From CAVYWD01 sp963772225 (GTDB lineage: Bacteria > Myxococcota > Myxococcia > Myxococcales > UBA5297): a stretch of DNA of 64,000 nucleotides. The stretch is from contig CAVYWD010000002.1 in the NCBI GenBank assembly GCA_963772225.1, positions 1,860,001 to 1,924,000 on the forward strand, written 5' to 3'. The notes under the pieces are model-generated. The model made no database searches and was not told the origin of the DNA. It saw nothing but the letters and a program-made list of their open reading frames with translations. Shown one piece after another: positions 19,262-29,800 of this stretch. A program made the translations under genes and the position numbers. Position 1 is the stretch's first letter; each line of letters starts with the position of its first letter.

Positions 19262-19933
19262 CTACGCGGGCCCCGAGTCCCACCACTTGGACAGGTTCTG
19301 GCCGGCGGCCCGGGGGTGATCGGTATAGTGCGAGACGTCGTTGAAGAGCATCAGCCGCGCGCGCACCGGGTCCTTGAAGTCGACCACGTTGAGGCACGCC
19401 GGCGACTGGTCGAGCCGGTCGCGGTAGCCGCGCGGCTCGACGCCGAGCAGGCTCGAGAGGATCAGCCGAAGGGTGGCCTTGTGCGAGACGACGAGGGTGG
19501 TCTTGCCCTCGCCGGCGGCGACGATGCGCTTCACCGCCGGGAGCGCGCGCGCCAGGACCTCGAGGCCGCTCTCGCCGCCGACGGGCGCGGTGAGGAACGG
19601 GTCGGCGTCCCAGGAGGCGTACTCGTCGCCGAAGCGCTCCTCCACCTCTTTGCGCGTGAGCCCCTCCCAGCGGCCGTGGGAGATCTCGCGAAGGCCGTCT
19701 TCGAGCACGGGCGCCAATCCGTGGGGCTTGGCGAGGATCTCCGCGGTCTCCACCGTTCGGTGGAGCGGGCTGCAGTAGACCGCCGCGATGGGGTCGCTCT
19801 GGAGGCGCCGCGCGAGCTGCGCCGCCTGGAACCGCCCCTCGTCCGAGAGGTCGACGCGGGCCTTGCCGGAGAAGCGGTTCTCCGCGGTGAGCGGCGTGGC
19901 TCCATGGCGAACGAAGTAGATGCGTGTGGTCAT
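19262..19933 (-). CDS. Histidine phosphatase superfamily protein (phosphoglycerate mutase-like)
   Basis: The 223-residue protein has the superfamily RHG motif (YFVRHGATPLT) at residues about 7-15. The second catalytic block is YCSPLHRTVETAE, then the acid region REISHGRWEG, and the second His is in VVSHKATLR. The size and motifs match the GpmB/CobC/PhoE branch that removes phosphate from small molecules. The substrate cannot be told from sequence. The ATG at 19933 was chosen because conserved sequence starts immediately. Neighbours give no pathway clue. Confidence 0.88.
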   Translation of the reverse strand: MTTRIYFVRHGATPLTAENRFSGKARVDLSDEGRFQAAQLARRLQSDPIAAVYCSPLHRTVETAEILAKPHGLAPVLEDGLREISHGRWEGLTRKEVEERFGDEYASWDADPFLTAPVGGESGLEVLARALPAVKRIVAAGEGKTTLVVSHKATLRLILSSLLGVEPRGYRDRLDQSPACLNVVDFKDPVRARLMLFNDVSHYTDHPRAAGQNLSKWWDSGPA

Positions 19934-20297
19934 CCCGAGCCCTTCCGTGCGCAGGCCCCGCTGGGGGAGACGGCTCATAGCACGCCGAAGCGCAGGAGGA
20001 CACGGCGGTGCGCTCGAAGACGAGATGGCGCTCGTCGACGCCGTCGCCGAGGCCGGGCCCGGCGCCTGCGTCGAAGGCGGGTTCGACGGCATCGCTGAGC
20101 CCTGAGCTCGCGACGCGAACGGAAGTGTCGGCGTCGAACGGATTCCCCCCGTCGCCCGGGGCCGCTAAGAGCCCTGGGCGTGCAGGACCTGCGCACTCAG
20201 GGTCCAGGCCCGGCGCGCCCGTATCCTGAACTCGACACGAGCCTTCCCGGAGGCCTGCCGGGAGGCTGCCGACGCGCTCGACTTGGAGGAAGAAGGT
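19934..20297. other. Divergent intergenic region
   Basis: These 364 bases lie between the phosphatase (leftward) and the hybrid kinase (rightward). No credible ORF or RNA gene is seen. They presumably hold both promoters, but I find no convincing hexamer pair. Confidence 0.4.
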
Positions 20298-22466
20298 GTG
20301 TTGCCCCGCTCCTCATGCAGAGAGCTCCTGAAGATGGCCAGACGCTCGCACCCAAGCCTGAGCACCGAGACCGAAGCCCTTCGCCTGGAGCTCCAGAAAC
20401 AGCGCCAACAAAGCGCGAAGCTCCTCCAACGCCTCCGGCGCGCCGACGCGACTTTGAAAGCCGCGCGCCAAGGCCGGCCGCCCGACTCGCCCGCCCCTGA
20501 CCGCCGCCGGCCGGCGCCGCGGAACAGCGAGCGGGGGTGCCGCGCGCTCCTCGACCAGGTGAGCCAGGGCGCGGGGCTCGTGCGCGCCGACGGGACCCTC
20601 GCGCTCTGCAACGCGCCTCTCGCCGCGCTCCTCGGGCTTTCTCCGGAGAGCGCCGAGGGCCGCTCTCTCCTCGAGCGGCTTCCGGGCGATGGGCGCGAGG
20701 TCCTGCGGCGCCTGCTCCCGCCCGAGAGCGACTCGGGCGGCCGCGGCGAGATCGCGCTCGGCGAGACCGGGGCGATCCGCGCGCTCTTCGCGCTCGAGCC
20801 CCTTCCCGACGGCGGCGGCCCCCCGCTCTTCCGCCTGGTAGTCACCGACCTCCGCGAGCAGCACCGGTGCGCGGCGCTCGAAGCCGCCGAGGCGAAGGCC
20901 CGCTTGCGCGAGCAGCTCCATCGCTCGCTGCTCCAGGGCCTCCAGGAGGGCCTCTGCCTCGCCGAGGTCTCGAGCCCCTCCGGCGAGCCGTTCGACTTGC
21001 GGTGCGCCGAGGTCAACTCCGCCTTCGAGCGCATGGCGGGAATGGCGCGCGAGGAGCTCGTGGGCCGCCGTGCGCGAGAGCTCGAGCCGGCGCTTCCCCT
21101 GGGCTCTCTGGAAGCCCTCGCCGAGGTCGCCTCGACGGGCGTCCCCGCGCGGCGCGCGGTCTGCTTCGAGAGCCTCGGCCGCGCCTTCGAGGTCTTCGCC
21201 TTCCGCCCGTGCGAAGGCCAGGTCGGACTCTTGTGCATCGAGATCACCGAGAGCGTGCGCACCGCGGACGCCCTTCGGGAGAGCGAGGACCGCTGCCGCG
21301 CCGCCGCCGACGAGCTGCGCGCGAACCGCCGTCGCCAGACCGAGTTCTTGAGCGTGCTCTCCCACGAGCTGCGCAACCCGCTCGCCCCCATCCGCAACAG
21401 CCTCCTCCTCCTCGACCACGCGCCGCCCGGGAGCGGCCAGGCCCGGCGCGCGCAGGCGACCCTCGACCGGCAGGTGAACCAGCTGGTCCGCCTGGTGGAC
21501 GGCCTGCTCGACGCCGCGCGCCTCGCTCGGAACACCATCCGGCTTCAGCGCGCGCGCCTTTCGCTGGACGAGGTGGTGCGCCGCGCGGCCGAGGACCACC
21601 GCCCGCTGTTCGAGAGCGCCGGCGTCCGCCTGGAGATCGCCCGGGCCCCTGCGCCGGTCACGGTGGACGCGGACTGGGCGCGGGTCGCGCAAATCGTCGG
21701 GAACCTCCTGCAGAACGCCGCCAAGTTCACGCCCCGCGGCGGGAGCACGTCCATCAGCGTCGAGCGCGAGCCCGAAGAAAGGTGGGCCGTCATTCGCGTC
21801 AAGGACACGGGGGCCGGGATGTCCGCGGAGCTGGTCGAGCAGCTCTTCCAACCGTTCCTGCAGGCCGACCGCTCCCTGGACCGGACCTGCGGCGGCCTGG
21901 GCCTGGGGCTGGCGGTGGCCAAGGGGCTCGTCGAGCTGCACGGCGGCCAGGTCCACGCCTCCAGCGACGGCCCGGGCCTGGGCTCGGAGATCGTGGTCCG
22001 GTTCCCGCTCGAGGAGAGCGAGCCCGACGCCGCGAGGTCGCCCACCTCGCCCTGTGCGCAGGGGCGCAGCCAGCGGGTGCTCATCATCGAGGACAACGCC
22101 GACGCGGCCGACAGCCTCCGCGAGGTCTTGGAGCTGGACGCGCACGTGGTGGAGGTGGCCTACGACGGCCTGCAGGGCATCGCCAAGGCGCGGCAGTTCA
22201 AGCCCGAGGTCGTGCTCTGCGACATCGGGCTGCCGGGGATGGACGGCTACGAGGTGGCCCGGACCTTCCGGGCCGACGAGGCCCTGCGCGGCGCCTACCT
22301 GGTGGCGCTCTCCGGCTACGCGCTCCCCGAGGATGTGCGGCGCGCCACGGCCGCCGGCTTCCGGCAACACCTGGCCAAGCCGCCGAGCCTCGAGGAGCTG
22401 GAGGCGCTCCTGGGGAGCGTCGCGCGGGGGGCGGTCGCCCTGGAGCCCGCCGCGCCGGCGCCCTAG
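20298..22466 (+). CDS. Soluble hybrid histidine kinase with receiver
   Basis: The 722-residue hybrid kinase has no membrane span. An N-terminal coiled coil (about 15-50) is followed by two PAS-like domains (about 70-180 and 205-330). HisKA has the phospho-His in VLSHELRNPLAPIRNSLLLL. HATPase has NAAKFTPRGG, DTGAGM and GGLGLGLAVAKG. The C-terminal receiver has IIEDNADAAD, acceptor Asp in CDIGLPGMDG and final Lys in LAKPP. I chose the GTG at 20298 because GGAGGAAGAAG sits directly before it. ATG 20334 is an alternative. The second half closely resembles the kinase at 44521, pointing to recent paralogy. No cognate output gene is adjacent. Confidence 0.9.
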   Translation: MLPRSSCRELLKMARRSHPSLSTETEALRLELQKQRQQSAKLLQRLRRADATLKAARQGRPPDSPAPDRRRPAPRNSERGCRALLDQVSQGAGLVRADGTLALCNAPLAALLGLSPESAEGRSLLERLPGDGREVLRRLLPPESDSGGRGEIALGETGAIRALFALEPLPDGGGPPLFRLVVTDLREQHRCAALEAAEAKARLREQLHRSLLQGLQEGLCLAEVSSPSGEPFDLRCAEVNSAFERMAGMAREELVGRRARELEPALPLGSLEALAEVASTGVPARRAVCFESLGRAFEVFAFRPCEGQVGLLCIEITESVRTADALRESEDRCRAAADELRANRRRQTEFLSVLSHELRNPLAPIRNSLLLLDHAPPGSGQARRAQATLDRQVNQLVRLVDGLLDAARLARNTIRLQRARLSLDEVVRRAAEDHRPLFESAGVRLEIARAPAPVTVDADWARVAQIVGNLLQNAAKFTPRGGSTSISVEREPEERWAVIRVKDTGAGMSAELVEQLFQPFLQADRSLDRTCGGLGLGLAVAKGLVELHGGQVHASSDGPGLGSEIVVRFPLEESEPDAARSPTSPCAQGRSQRVLIIEDNADAADSLREVLELDAHVVEVAYDGLQGIAKARQFKPEVVLCDIGLPGMDGYEVARTFRADEALRGAYLVALSGYALPEDVRRATAAGFRQHLAKPPSLEELEALLGSVARGAVALEPAAPAP

Positions 22467-22526
22467 AAGAACGTCCCCGCGCGGGCGATGGCGCACCGGG
22501 CGGGCGTTTCGCAACTTGGGGAACCC

Positions 22527-23837
22527 ATGGATGCGACGCTGAGCGCGCTCGCCCTCGCGGGCGTTGCCGCGGCCGGGGCCGCGCTCGCGCCCCAGAGCCT
22601 CTCGCTCGACGAGGCGCTGCGCGTCGCGCGCGCGCGCCAGCCGCAGCTCGCCGCCGCTCGCGCCGCCACCGAGGCAGGCCGCGCCCGCGCGGACGAGGCG
22701 CACTCGGGGCTCTTGCCCCAGGTCGGGGTGAACGCCGAGTACCAGCGGACGACCGCCAACTTCACCGCCCGGCCCGGCGTGGTCCCGCTTTCCACGCAGA
22801 GTCTCTCGACGGCTTCGAGCTCGCAGACCTTCGACTACTTCACCGGCAGCCTGCAGGTGAACCAGCTGGTCTGGGACTTCGGCCAGACTTGGGAGCGCTG
22901 GCGAGCGGCCCAGGCGAACGCGCGCGCGCTCTCGCAGAACGCGCGCGCGACCGCGCAGAGCGTGGCGCTGGGGGTGCGCACCGCCTTCTTCAATGCGCTG
23001 GCCGACCAGTCGCTCGTCGAGGTGGCCCGGGAGACGGCCGACAACCTCGAGCGGCACCTCGAGCAGACAAAGGCCTTCGTCCAGCAAGGCACGCGGGCGC
23101 AGATCGACCTCGCCACCGCGCTCACCAACCTGGCCAACGCCCGGGCGCAGCTCGTCACCGCCGAGGGAAACCTGCGCGCCGCCCTGGCGCAGCTCAAGCA
23201 GTCCATGGGCGTTGCCGCGGCGCCGCCGTACCGGCTGGTGGACCCGGGGCTCTCGCCGGTGCCGGGCGAGGGCGACGCGCTCGACGCGCTCGTCGCCCAG
23301 GCCGAGGCGGCGCGCCCGGAGGTCGCCTCGCTCGCGCTGCAGGTCGACGCGCAGCGCAGGACCGCCCGCGCGCTGCGCGGCGCCTACGGCCCGTCCTTGA
23401 GCGCCGGCCTCAACGCCACCGAGGCCGGCACCAACCTCACCGCGCTCACCTGGAACGCCGCCGCCACCGCGACCCTGAGCTGGTCCCCGTACCAGGGCGG
23501 CCTCACCAGCGCGCAGGTGCACGAGGCCGAGGCGACGCTCCAGCAGCTGGAGGCCCAGCTCGACCAGCAGCGGCTCCAGGTCCGCTCCGACGTCGAGCAG
23601 GCGCAGGTGGGAGTACAGACGGCCGCGGCGACCCTCGCCTCGCAGGGGGAGGCGGTCGTCAACGCGCGCGAGCAGCTTCGGCTCGCCGAGGGCCGGTTCG
23701 CCACCGGCGTCGGCAACAGCGTCGAGCTCAACGACGCCCAGGTGGCGCTGACCACCGCCGAGAGCCAGGAGGTGCAGGCGGCGGCGCGCCTCTCCACCGC
23801 GCGCGCGCAGCTCCTGCAGGCGCTGGGGCGGCCTTGA
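22527..23837 (+). CDS. TolC-family outer membrane efflux protein
   Basis: This 436-residue protein has an N-terminal hydrophobic leader (MDATLSALALAGVAAAGAAL) and two OEP repeats of long amphipathic helices. Features include LSLDEALRVARARQPQL at the start, ALRVRTAFFNALADQ-like helices and a second repeat ending LLQALGRP. It would form the outer-membrane channel and periplasmic tunnel of a type I or RND exporter. The MFP and RND genes 2-3 kb downstream on the same strand are natural partners, although the Lrp-type, Cys-rich and sirtuin genes intervene. The ATG at 22527 is preceded by GGGGAA. Confidence 0.9.
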   Translation: MDATLSALALAGVAAAGAALAPQSLSLDEALRVARARQPQLAAARAATEAGRARADEAHSGLLPQVGVNAEYQRTTANFTARPGVVPLSTQSLSTASSSQTFDYFTGSLQVNQLVWDFGQTWERWRAAQANARALSQNARATAQSVALGVRTAFFNALADQSLVEVARETADNLERHLEQTKAFVQQGTRAQIDLATALTNLANARAQLVTAEGNLRAALAQLKQSMGVAAAPPYRLVDPGLSPVPGEGDALDALVAQAEAARPEVASLALQVDAQRRTARALRGAYGPSLSAGLNATEAGTNLTALTWNAAATATLSWSPYQGGLTSAQVHEAEATLQQLEAQLDQQRLQVRSDVEQAQVGVQTAAATLASQGEAVVNAREQLRLAEGRFATGVGNSVELNDAQVALTTAESQEVQAAARLSTARAQLLQALGRP

Positions 23838-23861
23838 GGCACGCCGCCGCGAAAAGGAGCG

Positions 23862-24108
23862 TCAGGCCTGCTTGAAGGCCTGGAAGGCGAGCAGCGTCTC
23901 GGTCTCGCGCACCCCCGGGACCTTGTGCAACAGGTCCGGGACGAGGTTGCCCACGTCCTCGTAGCTGGGGGCGTAGAGCTTCACCAGCAAGTCGTAGGGG
24001 CCGGTGATCGAGTGGACCTCCGAGACGCCCTCGAGCTCGGCGATTCTGGTTGGCCACCTGGCTCATCTTGCCGAGGTCGCACTTGACGAGCACGAACGCC
24101 GCTTTCAT
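23862..24108 (-). CDS. Lrp/AsnC ligand-binding domain protein (single +1 frameshift)
   Basis: Removing one base at GATTC 24042-24046 gives a complete 81-residue stand-alone RAM domain. It reads MKAAFVLVKCDLGKMSQVAN, then QIAELEGVSEVHSITGPYDL, then LVKLYAPSYEDVGNLVPDLL and a normal end (LLAFQAFKQA). These single-domain Lrp relatives lack the DNA-binding helix-turn-helix. They bind amino acids or partner with full-length Lrp proteins. As written the frame breaks after QVANQ. All other positions fit the family, so the break is either very recent or an error. Confidence 0.8.
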
Positions 24109-24123
24109 CGCGAGCACCTCCAC

Positions 24124-24478
24124 CATGGCCGGGGCGGCCGAGCGACGCTTGAAGTACCATGCCAGGGCTCCAGGCTCCAGGCTCCAGGAACTGCAGTCCC
24201 TGACGGGCAGCCCGGTCGTCTTCACGCCCTCATGGAGCTCCGACCACTGGGCGAATTGCGCCGGCGACGCGGACTGCACCGACACCGACCCGTGCACGAC
24301 CGATCAGCTCGACACGGCGACCGGCCTGTGCTCGAACACCGCAGCGGCGGGCTGCTGCGCGGTCGACACCGATTGCGCCAGCAACGACTCCTGCGTCACC
24401 GACCCCTGCGACACTTCCAGTCACGTCTGCCAGCACACACCCATCGCCAACTGCAGCTCGAGCACCGGCTCGGATTAA
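24124..24478 (+). pseudogene. Fragment of a Cys-rich secreted protein
   Basis: The final 70 codons encode a cysteine-rich segment: CAGDADCTDTDPCTTDQLD, then CCAVDTDCASNDSCVTDPCD and CQHTPIANC, ending SSSTGSD. It resembles the modular repeats of the giant surface protein. Upstream the frame runs antisense through the Lrp-like gene and a tandem GCTCCAG repeat (about 24168-24190), and there is no signal peptide. I interpret it as the 3' end of a surface-protein gene whose beginning was lost. The boundary is arbitrary. Confidence 0.4.
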
Positions 24479-24659
24479 AGCAAGTCCGTCAGCGGCGCCT
24501 GCGGCTGCGCCAACGCCGACGCGAGCTCGCTCACGTCGCTCGGCGCCATCGCCTGCGGGTTGCTGGTCCTTCGCCGACGCCGGCGAGCCTGAGGGTTGGC
24601 TTGGGCCAGCGGCTCGCCCAGGAACCTGCCGCGCGCAGGGCGGGGGCGAGGCTCGCGCC

Positions 24660-25463
24660 TCAAGCGCCGAGCGCGGCGACGAGCCTGGGCAGCGCCACTT
24701 CCGACGGCTCGGTGATGAGCTTCACCCCGAGCGTGGGCCGGCCCGCGGGGTCGATGCTGAAGGCGGTCACGTTGCGCGCCAGGGCCTCGGAGAGCGCGAG
24801 CTCGGTGACCCCGACCGAGAACGAGGTCCCCACGAACAGCAGGAGCTGGCAGCGCGCGGCGGCCAGCTGGACCCGGCGCCATTGGTAGTCCTCGTGGCTC
24901 TGGTAGTACTCGTCGAACCAGAGGACGTGCTGGCGCAAAAGCCCCTTGCACGCCGGGCAGCGCGGCACCGTCTCGCGGGAGGGCCGGGACGCGAACGCCG
25001 TGAGGTCGACCGCGTCGCGCGACAGCCACCCCCGGGGCGCGCCGTGCTCACAGCCCTCGACCGAGCAGCGCACGCGGTGCGCCGAGCCGTGCACCTCGAC
25101 CAGCTCCTTCGAGCCCGCCTCCCGGTGCAGGCCGTCGATGTTCTGGGTGACCAGGAGGAAGGGCTTGCCTGCTGCCGCGCACCAGCGCTCCAGCTCCACC
25201 AGCGCGGCGTGCCCGGCGTTGGGCTTGGCGCCCAGCACCTTCTCGAAGCGCGAGAGGTACCAGCGCCAGCTCCCCTCCGGCTCCTCGTTGAAGTAGCTCA
25301 CGGTGCCCAGCTCGGTGATGTCGCGCTTCCACACTGCGCCGGCGTCCGACCCGCGGAAGGTGGGGATGCCCGAGGCCAGGCTGATGCCGGCCCCGGTGAG
25401 GACGAGCACCGGACCACTCGTGGCCTCCAGCGCAGCGCGCAGCTTCTCGAGGGTCGCGATCAT
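24660..25463 (-). CDS. Sirtuin (Sir2 NAD-dependent protein deacylase)
   Basis: The 267-residue protein shows the full Sir2 core. It has the NAD motif GAGISLASGIPTFRG (residues about 24-38), TQNIDGLH, the catalytic His in EVHGSAHRV, and a zinc site CSVEGC ... CPAC. It also has VLWFDEYY and the cofactor block FVGTSFSV. It removes acyl groups from protein lysines using NAD+. Relative to CobB-type enzymes the substrate region is normal in length. The ATG at 25463 is the first possible. Just beyond its stop a short reverse ORF tail (MAPSDVSELASALAQPQAPL, stop near 24475) looks like a leftover of another gene. Confidence 0.93.
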   Translation of the reverse strand: MIATLEKLRAALEATSGPVLVLTGAGISLASGIPTFRGSDAGAVWKRDITELGTVSYFNEEPEGSWRWYLSRFEKVLGAKPNAGHAALVELERWCAAAGKPFLLVTQNIDGLHREAGSKELVEVHGSAHRVRCSVEGCEHGAPRGWLSRDAVDLTAFASRPSRETVPRCPACKGLLRQHVLWFDEYYQSHEDYQWRRVQLAAARCQLLLFVGTSFSVGVTELALSEALARNVTAFSIDPAGRPTLGVKLITEPSEVALPRLVAALGA

Positions 25464-25709
25464 GGGTTCGTGAATTATAGGGCTGACTCACTCCGGTGAG
25501 TTTGCCGAATCGGAGGCGCGCCGCCCCGTCTGCGCCTCCCTCGCGGGCACTGGCGCGCGCCCGCGCCGTCGGCAGCTTGAAAGGGGCCTCGCCGCCCTGC
25601 GGGCCGCCGCGCCTGGAGCCTAGGGCAAGGGTCCCCAAGCGGAGTGAAAGTCGCCCGGCCGAGCACGGATCGAGAGGGTTTCTCGCCCGCGCTCGAGAGG
25701 CGAGCCCCG

Positions 25710-26876
25710 ATGCGCCTGGCCGACCTCGCAGCCCTCCTCGTCGCCTGCGCCGCGGCCGTGGCCTGCTCGAAGGCGGCCCCGCCCGCGGGCCCCCGGGCGG
25801 TCTCGGTGAGCGCGGCGCAGGTCGAGCGGCGCGACCTGCCTGTCTCCCTCGAGGGGCTGGGCACCGTCACTGCCAACCGAAGCGTCCTGGTGCGCACGCA
25901 GGTCGACGGCCGGCTGGACCAGGTCTTCTTCCGCGAGGGTCAGCTCGTGCGGGCTGGCGAGGCGCTGGCGCAGATAGACCCGCGGCCGTTCCTCGCCCAG
26001 CTCCAGCAAGCCGAGGGCGCCCTCCAGCGCGACCTCGCCGCCCTGGCCGGGAGCCGCCGCGACCTGAAGCGCTACGAGGTGCTCGCCGCCCAGAAGCTCA
26101 TCCCGCAGCAGCAGGCCGACGATCAGCGGAGCACGGTGGGCCAGGCCGAGGGCGCGGTGCGCGTCGACCGCGCCGCCATCGCCTCGGCGAAGCTCAACCT
26201 CGACTACGCCCACGTCATCGCGCCCATCGAAGGCGTGGTGGGCATCCGGGGGGTCGACCCGGGCAACATCGTCCACGCGAGCGACGCGGCCGGGCTCGTG
26301 CAGCTCACCCAGCTCGACCCCATCGCGGTGATCTTCACGCTGCCGCAGGACGCCTTCTCCCAGGTCTCGGACGCGCTCGACGGCGGATTCGCCGAGGTGC
26401 AGGTCTTCAGCCGCGCCGGCGCCCGCGAGCTCGGGCGCGGGCACCTCACCGTCATCGACAACCTCATCAACACCACCACCGCCACGCTCAGGCTCAAGGC
26501 CATGCTCCCCAACGCCGCGCACCACCTGTGGCCCAACCAGTTCGTGAAGGTGCGGCTGCGGGTCGAGCTGCGGCGCCAGGCGCTCATCGCCCCGGCGGCC
26601 GCCTTGCAGCGCGGCCCGGAGGGCTCGCTCGTCTACGTCATCCGCCCCGACCAGACCGTCGAGGCCCGGGCGGTCCAGGTGGACTTGCAGCAGGGCCCCG
26701 ACGCGGTCATCGCGTTCGGGCTGAACGCCGGCGAGACGGTGGTGACCGAGGGCCAGAACCAGCTCCGCGCAGGCAGCAAGGTCCAAGTGCGCGGCGCGCC
26801 GCAGCCGCCGTCCCCAGCGCCGCCGTCGAGCGGCCAAGGCGTGGGCGGCGCGGGGAAAGGCGGGGCCAGGCCTTGA
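25710..26876 (+). CDS. RND efflux periplasmic adaptor (MdtA-like lipoprotein)
   Basis: The 388-residue membrane-fusion protein starts at the ATG 25710, after GAGAGGCGAG. It has a lipoprotein signal with Cys near residue 19 (AAAVACSK). Then come the lipoyl/hairpin region (GTVTANRSVLVRTQVDGRLD, VFFREGQLVRAGEALAQIDP), an alpha-hairpin, the second lipoyl half (LDYAHVIAPIEGVVGIRGVD), and the beta-barrel and membrane-proximal domains. A Pro/Gly tail closes it. It would link the RND pump to a TolC channel. Its last four bases overlap the start of the RND gene, so the two are translationally coupled. Confidence 0.93.
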   Translation: MRLADLAALLVACAAAVACSKAAPPAGPRAVSVSAAQVERRDLPVSLEGLGTVTANRSVLVRTQVDGRLDQVFFREGQLVRAGEALAQIDPRPFLAQLQQAEGALQRDLAALAGSRRDLKRYEVLAAQKLIPQQQADDQRSTVGQAEGAVRVDRAAIASAKLNLDYAHVIAPIEGVVGIRGVDPGNIVHASDAAGLVQLTQLDPIAVIFTLPQDAFSQVSDALDGGFAEVQVFSRAGARELGRGHLTVIDNLINTTTATLRLKAMLPNAAHHLWPNQFVKVRLRVELRRQALIAPAAALQRGPEGSLVYVIRPDQTVEARAVQVDLQQGPDAVIAFGLNAGETVVTEGQNQLRAGSKVQVRGAPQPPSPAPPSSGQGVGGAGKGGARP

Positions 26877-29800
26877 GCATCTCCGAGCCGTTCATCCGCC
26901 GCCCGGTGGCGACGACGCTGCTCACCCTGGGCCTCCTTTTGGCCGGCGCGGCCGGCTACCGCCAGCTGCCGGTCTCGGCCCTGCCCCAGGTGGAGTTCCC
27001 CACCATCGTCGTCAGCACGCTCCTGCCGGGCGCCAGCGCCGAGACCATGACCTCCTCGGTGACCACGCCCCTGGAGCGGCAGCTGGGCCAGGTCCCCTCG
27101 CTTTCCCAGATGGTCTCGCTCTCCAGCTTCGGCACCTCGCAGATCACGCTGCAGTTCGCGCTGGAGCGCGACATCGACGCCGCCGAGCAGGACGTGCAGG
27201 CGGCCATCAACGCCGCGGCGACGCTCTTGCCGCGCACGCTGCCCAACCCGCCGACCTACAGCAAGGCGAACCCGGCCGACGTCCCGGTGCTGACCTTGGC
27301 CGTGACCTCCGACGCCCTGCCCCTGGACCAGGTCGCCGACCAGGCGGACTCCATCCTCGCCCAGAAGATCTCCCAGGTCTCCGGCGTGGGGCTCGTCGCG
27401 CTGAGCGGCGGCGTCAGGCCCGCGGTGCGCGTGCAGGTGGACCCCGCGGCGCTCGCCGGCCGGGGGCTCACGCTGGAAGACGTGCGCGCCGCGATTGTCG
27501 CCGCGAACGTGAACCAGCCCAAGGGAAACCTCGACGGCCCGCGGCTCGACTACACGCTCTCCTCCAACGACCAGCTCGTCGAGGCGGCCGATTACCGCGA
27601 CGTCATCCTCGCCTACAGGAACGGCGCGCCCATCCGCCTGAGGGACGTGGGCGACGCCGCCGACTCGGTGGAGAACGCGCAGCTCGCCGCCTGGTCGGGC
27701 CCAAAGCGCGCCATCCTCCTGAGCGTCCAGCGCCAGCCCGGCGCGAACGTCATCGCCGTGGCCGACAAGGTGAAGGACCTGCTCCCGCGGCTGAAGGCGA
27801 CGCTGCCGCCCGGCCTCGAGGTCGCGATCCTCAGCGACCGGACCGAGACGGTTCGCGCCTCGGTCCTGGACGTGCAGCTCACGCTGCTGCTCACCGTGGT
27901 CCTGGTGGTGGCGGTGATGTTCCTCTTCTTGCGCTCCCTGCGCGCGACCCTCATCCCCGGCGTCGCGGTGCCGCTCTCCATCGTCGCCACGTTCGGCGGG
28001 ATGTTTTTGGCGGGCTTCAGCCTCAACAACCTGTCGCTCATGGCGCTCACCATTTCCACCGGCTTCGTGGTCGACGACGCCATCGTCATGGTGGAGAACG
28101 TCGCCCGGTTCATCGAGGCGGGCGAGCGGCCCTTCGACGCCGCGCTCAAGGGCGCCAAGCAGATAGGCTTCACCATCGTCTCGCTGACAGTGTCGCTGGT
28201 GGCGGTGCTCATCCCGCTGCTCTTCATGGGCGGCATCATCGGCCGGCTGTTCCGCGAGTTCGCGGTGACGCTGGCCATCGCCATCGGCGTCTCGGCGCTG
28301 TTGTCGCTCACGCTCACCGCGATGATGGCCGCTCATTTGCTCAAGCCCCGCGGCGAGGAGCGCGAGGGCCGCTTCGCCCGCGCCCTGGACCGCGGCTTCG
28401 CGCGCCTGGTGCAGACCTACGCGCGCGCCCTCGACTGGGTGCTCGAGCGCCAGCCGCTGGCGCTGGGGGCGACGCTGGCGGCGCTGGCGCTGACCCTGGC
28501 CTTGGCGGTGCTCATCCCCAAGGGGTTCTTCCCGGTGCAGGACACCGGTCAGATCCTCGGCATCACCGAGGCCGCGCCCGATGTCTCGTTCTCGCGCCTC
28601 TCGGAGCTTCAAGAGCGGCTCAACGCCGCGGTGCTCGAGGACCCCGCGGTGGCCTCAGTGGCCTCGTCCATCGGCGCCGACGGGACGAACCCCACGCCCA
28701 ACGCGGGGCGGCTCTCCATCAACCTGAAGCCCCAGGGCGAGCGCGCCGGCGTCCAGGAGGTGATCGACCGGCTGCGCGGGCGACTCTCTACGGTGGGCGG
28801 CATCGCGGCGTACCTCCAGCCGGTGCAGGACCTGCAAGTGGAGGCGCGCGTCGGGCGGACCCAGTACCAGTACACGCTGGACGACCCCGACCCCGCAGAG
28901 CTCGCCCGCCAGGCCCCGCGCGTGGTCGCCGCGCTGCGGACGCTCCCGGAGCTGCGCGAGGTGGCGAGCGACCTCTCCGGGACCGGGCTCGGGCTGCGCC
29001 TGGAGATAGACCGGGACCGCGCCGCGCGGGTGGGCGTGCTGCCGCAGGCCGTGGACGACGAGCTCTACGACGCGTTCGGGCAACGGCAGATCTCGACGAT
29101 CTTCACGCAGCTCAACCAGTATCGGGTGATTCTGGAGGTGAAGCCCGAGTACCGAGAGAACCCGCTCACCTTGCAGCGCCTTTTCGCCCGGACGTCGGCG
29201 GGGGGCGCGGTGCCGCTCCTGGGGTTGGCGACGGCCGAGCTCGCGCCGTCGGCGCTCGCGGTCAGCCACCAGGGGCAGTTCCCGTCGGCGACCGTGTCGT
29301 TCGACACCGCGCCCGGCGTCGCGCTGGGCGCCGCGGTGGAGGCCATCCGCCGGGCCGAGGCGCCGCTCTCCCTTCCCGCGGGCCTTCGCGCGAGCTTCAG
29401 CGGCACGGCGCAGGCGTTCCAGGAATCGCTCGCCTCGGAGCCGCTCTTGATCGTCGCGGCGCTGCTCACCGTGTACATCGTCCTGGGCGTCCTCTACGAG
29501 AGCTACATCCACCCGGTGACCATCCTCTCCACGCTGCCGTCGGCGGGGCTGGGGGCGCTCGTCGCGCTCATCGCCGCGCGGATGCCCTTCAGCATCGTCG
29601 CGCTCATCGGCGCCGTGCTGCTCATCGGCATCGTGAAGAAGAACGGCATCATGATGGTGGACTTCGCGCTCGAGGCCGAGCGGGACGAGGGGCTTGCGCC
29701 TAGGGCGGCCATCCGCAAGGCGTCGCTGCTTCGGTTTCGCCCCATCATGATGACGACCATGGCCGCGCTCTTGGGCGGGCTGCCGCTCGCGCTGGGGCGG

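Noticed and set aside
20313..23522. A 1069-codon open frame on the reverse strand opposite the hybrid kinase and TolC-like genes
   Set aside because: It is the mirror of two clear forward genes, is Arg/Gly/Ala-rich and carries no recognisable domain. Long antisense frames are expected at this GC content.
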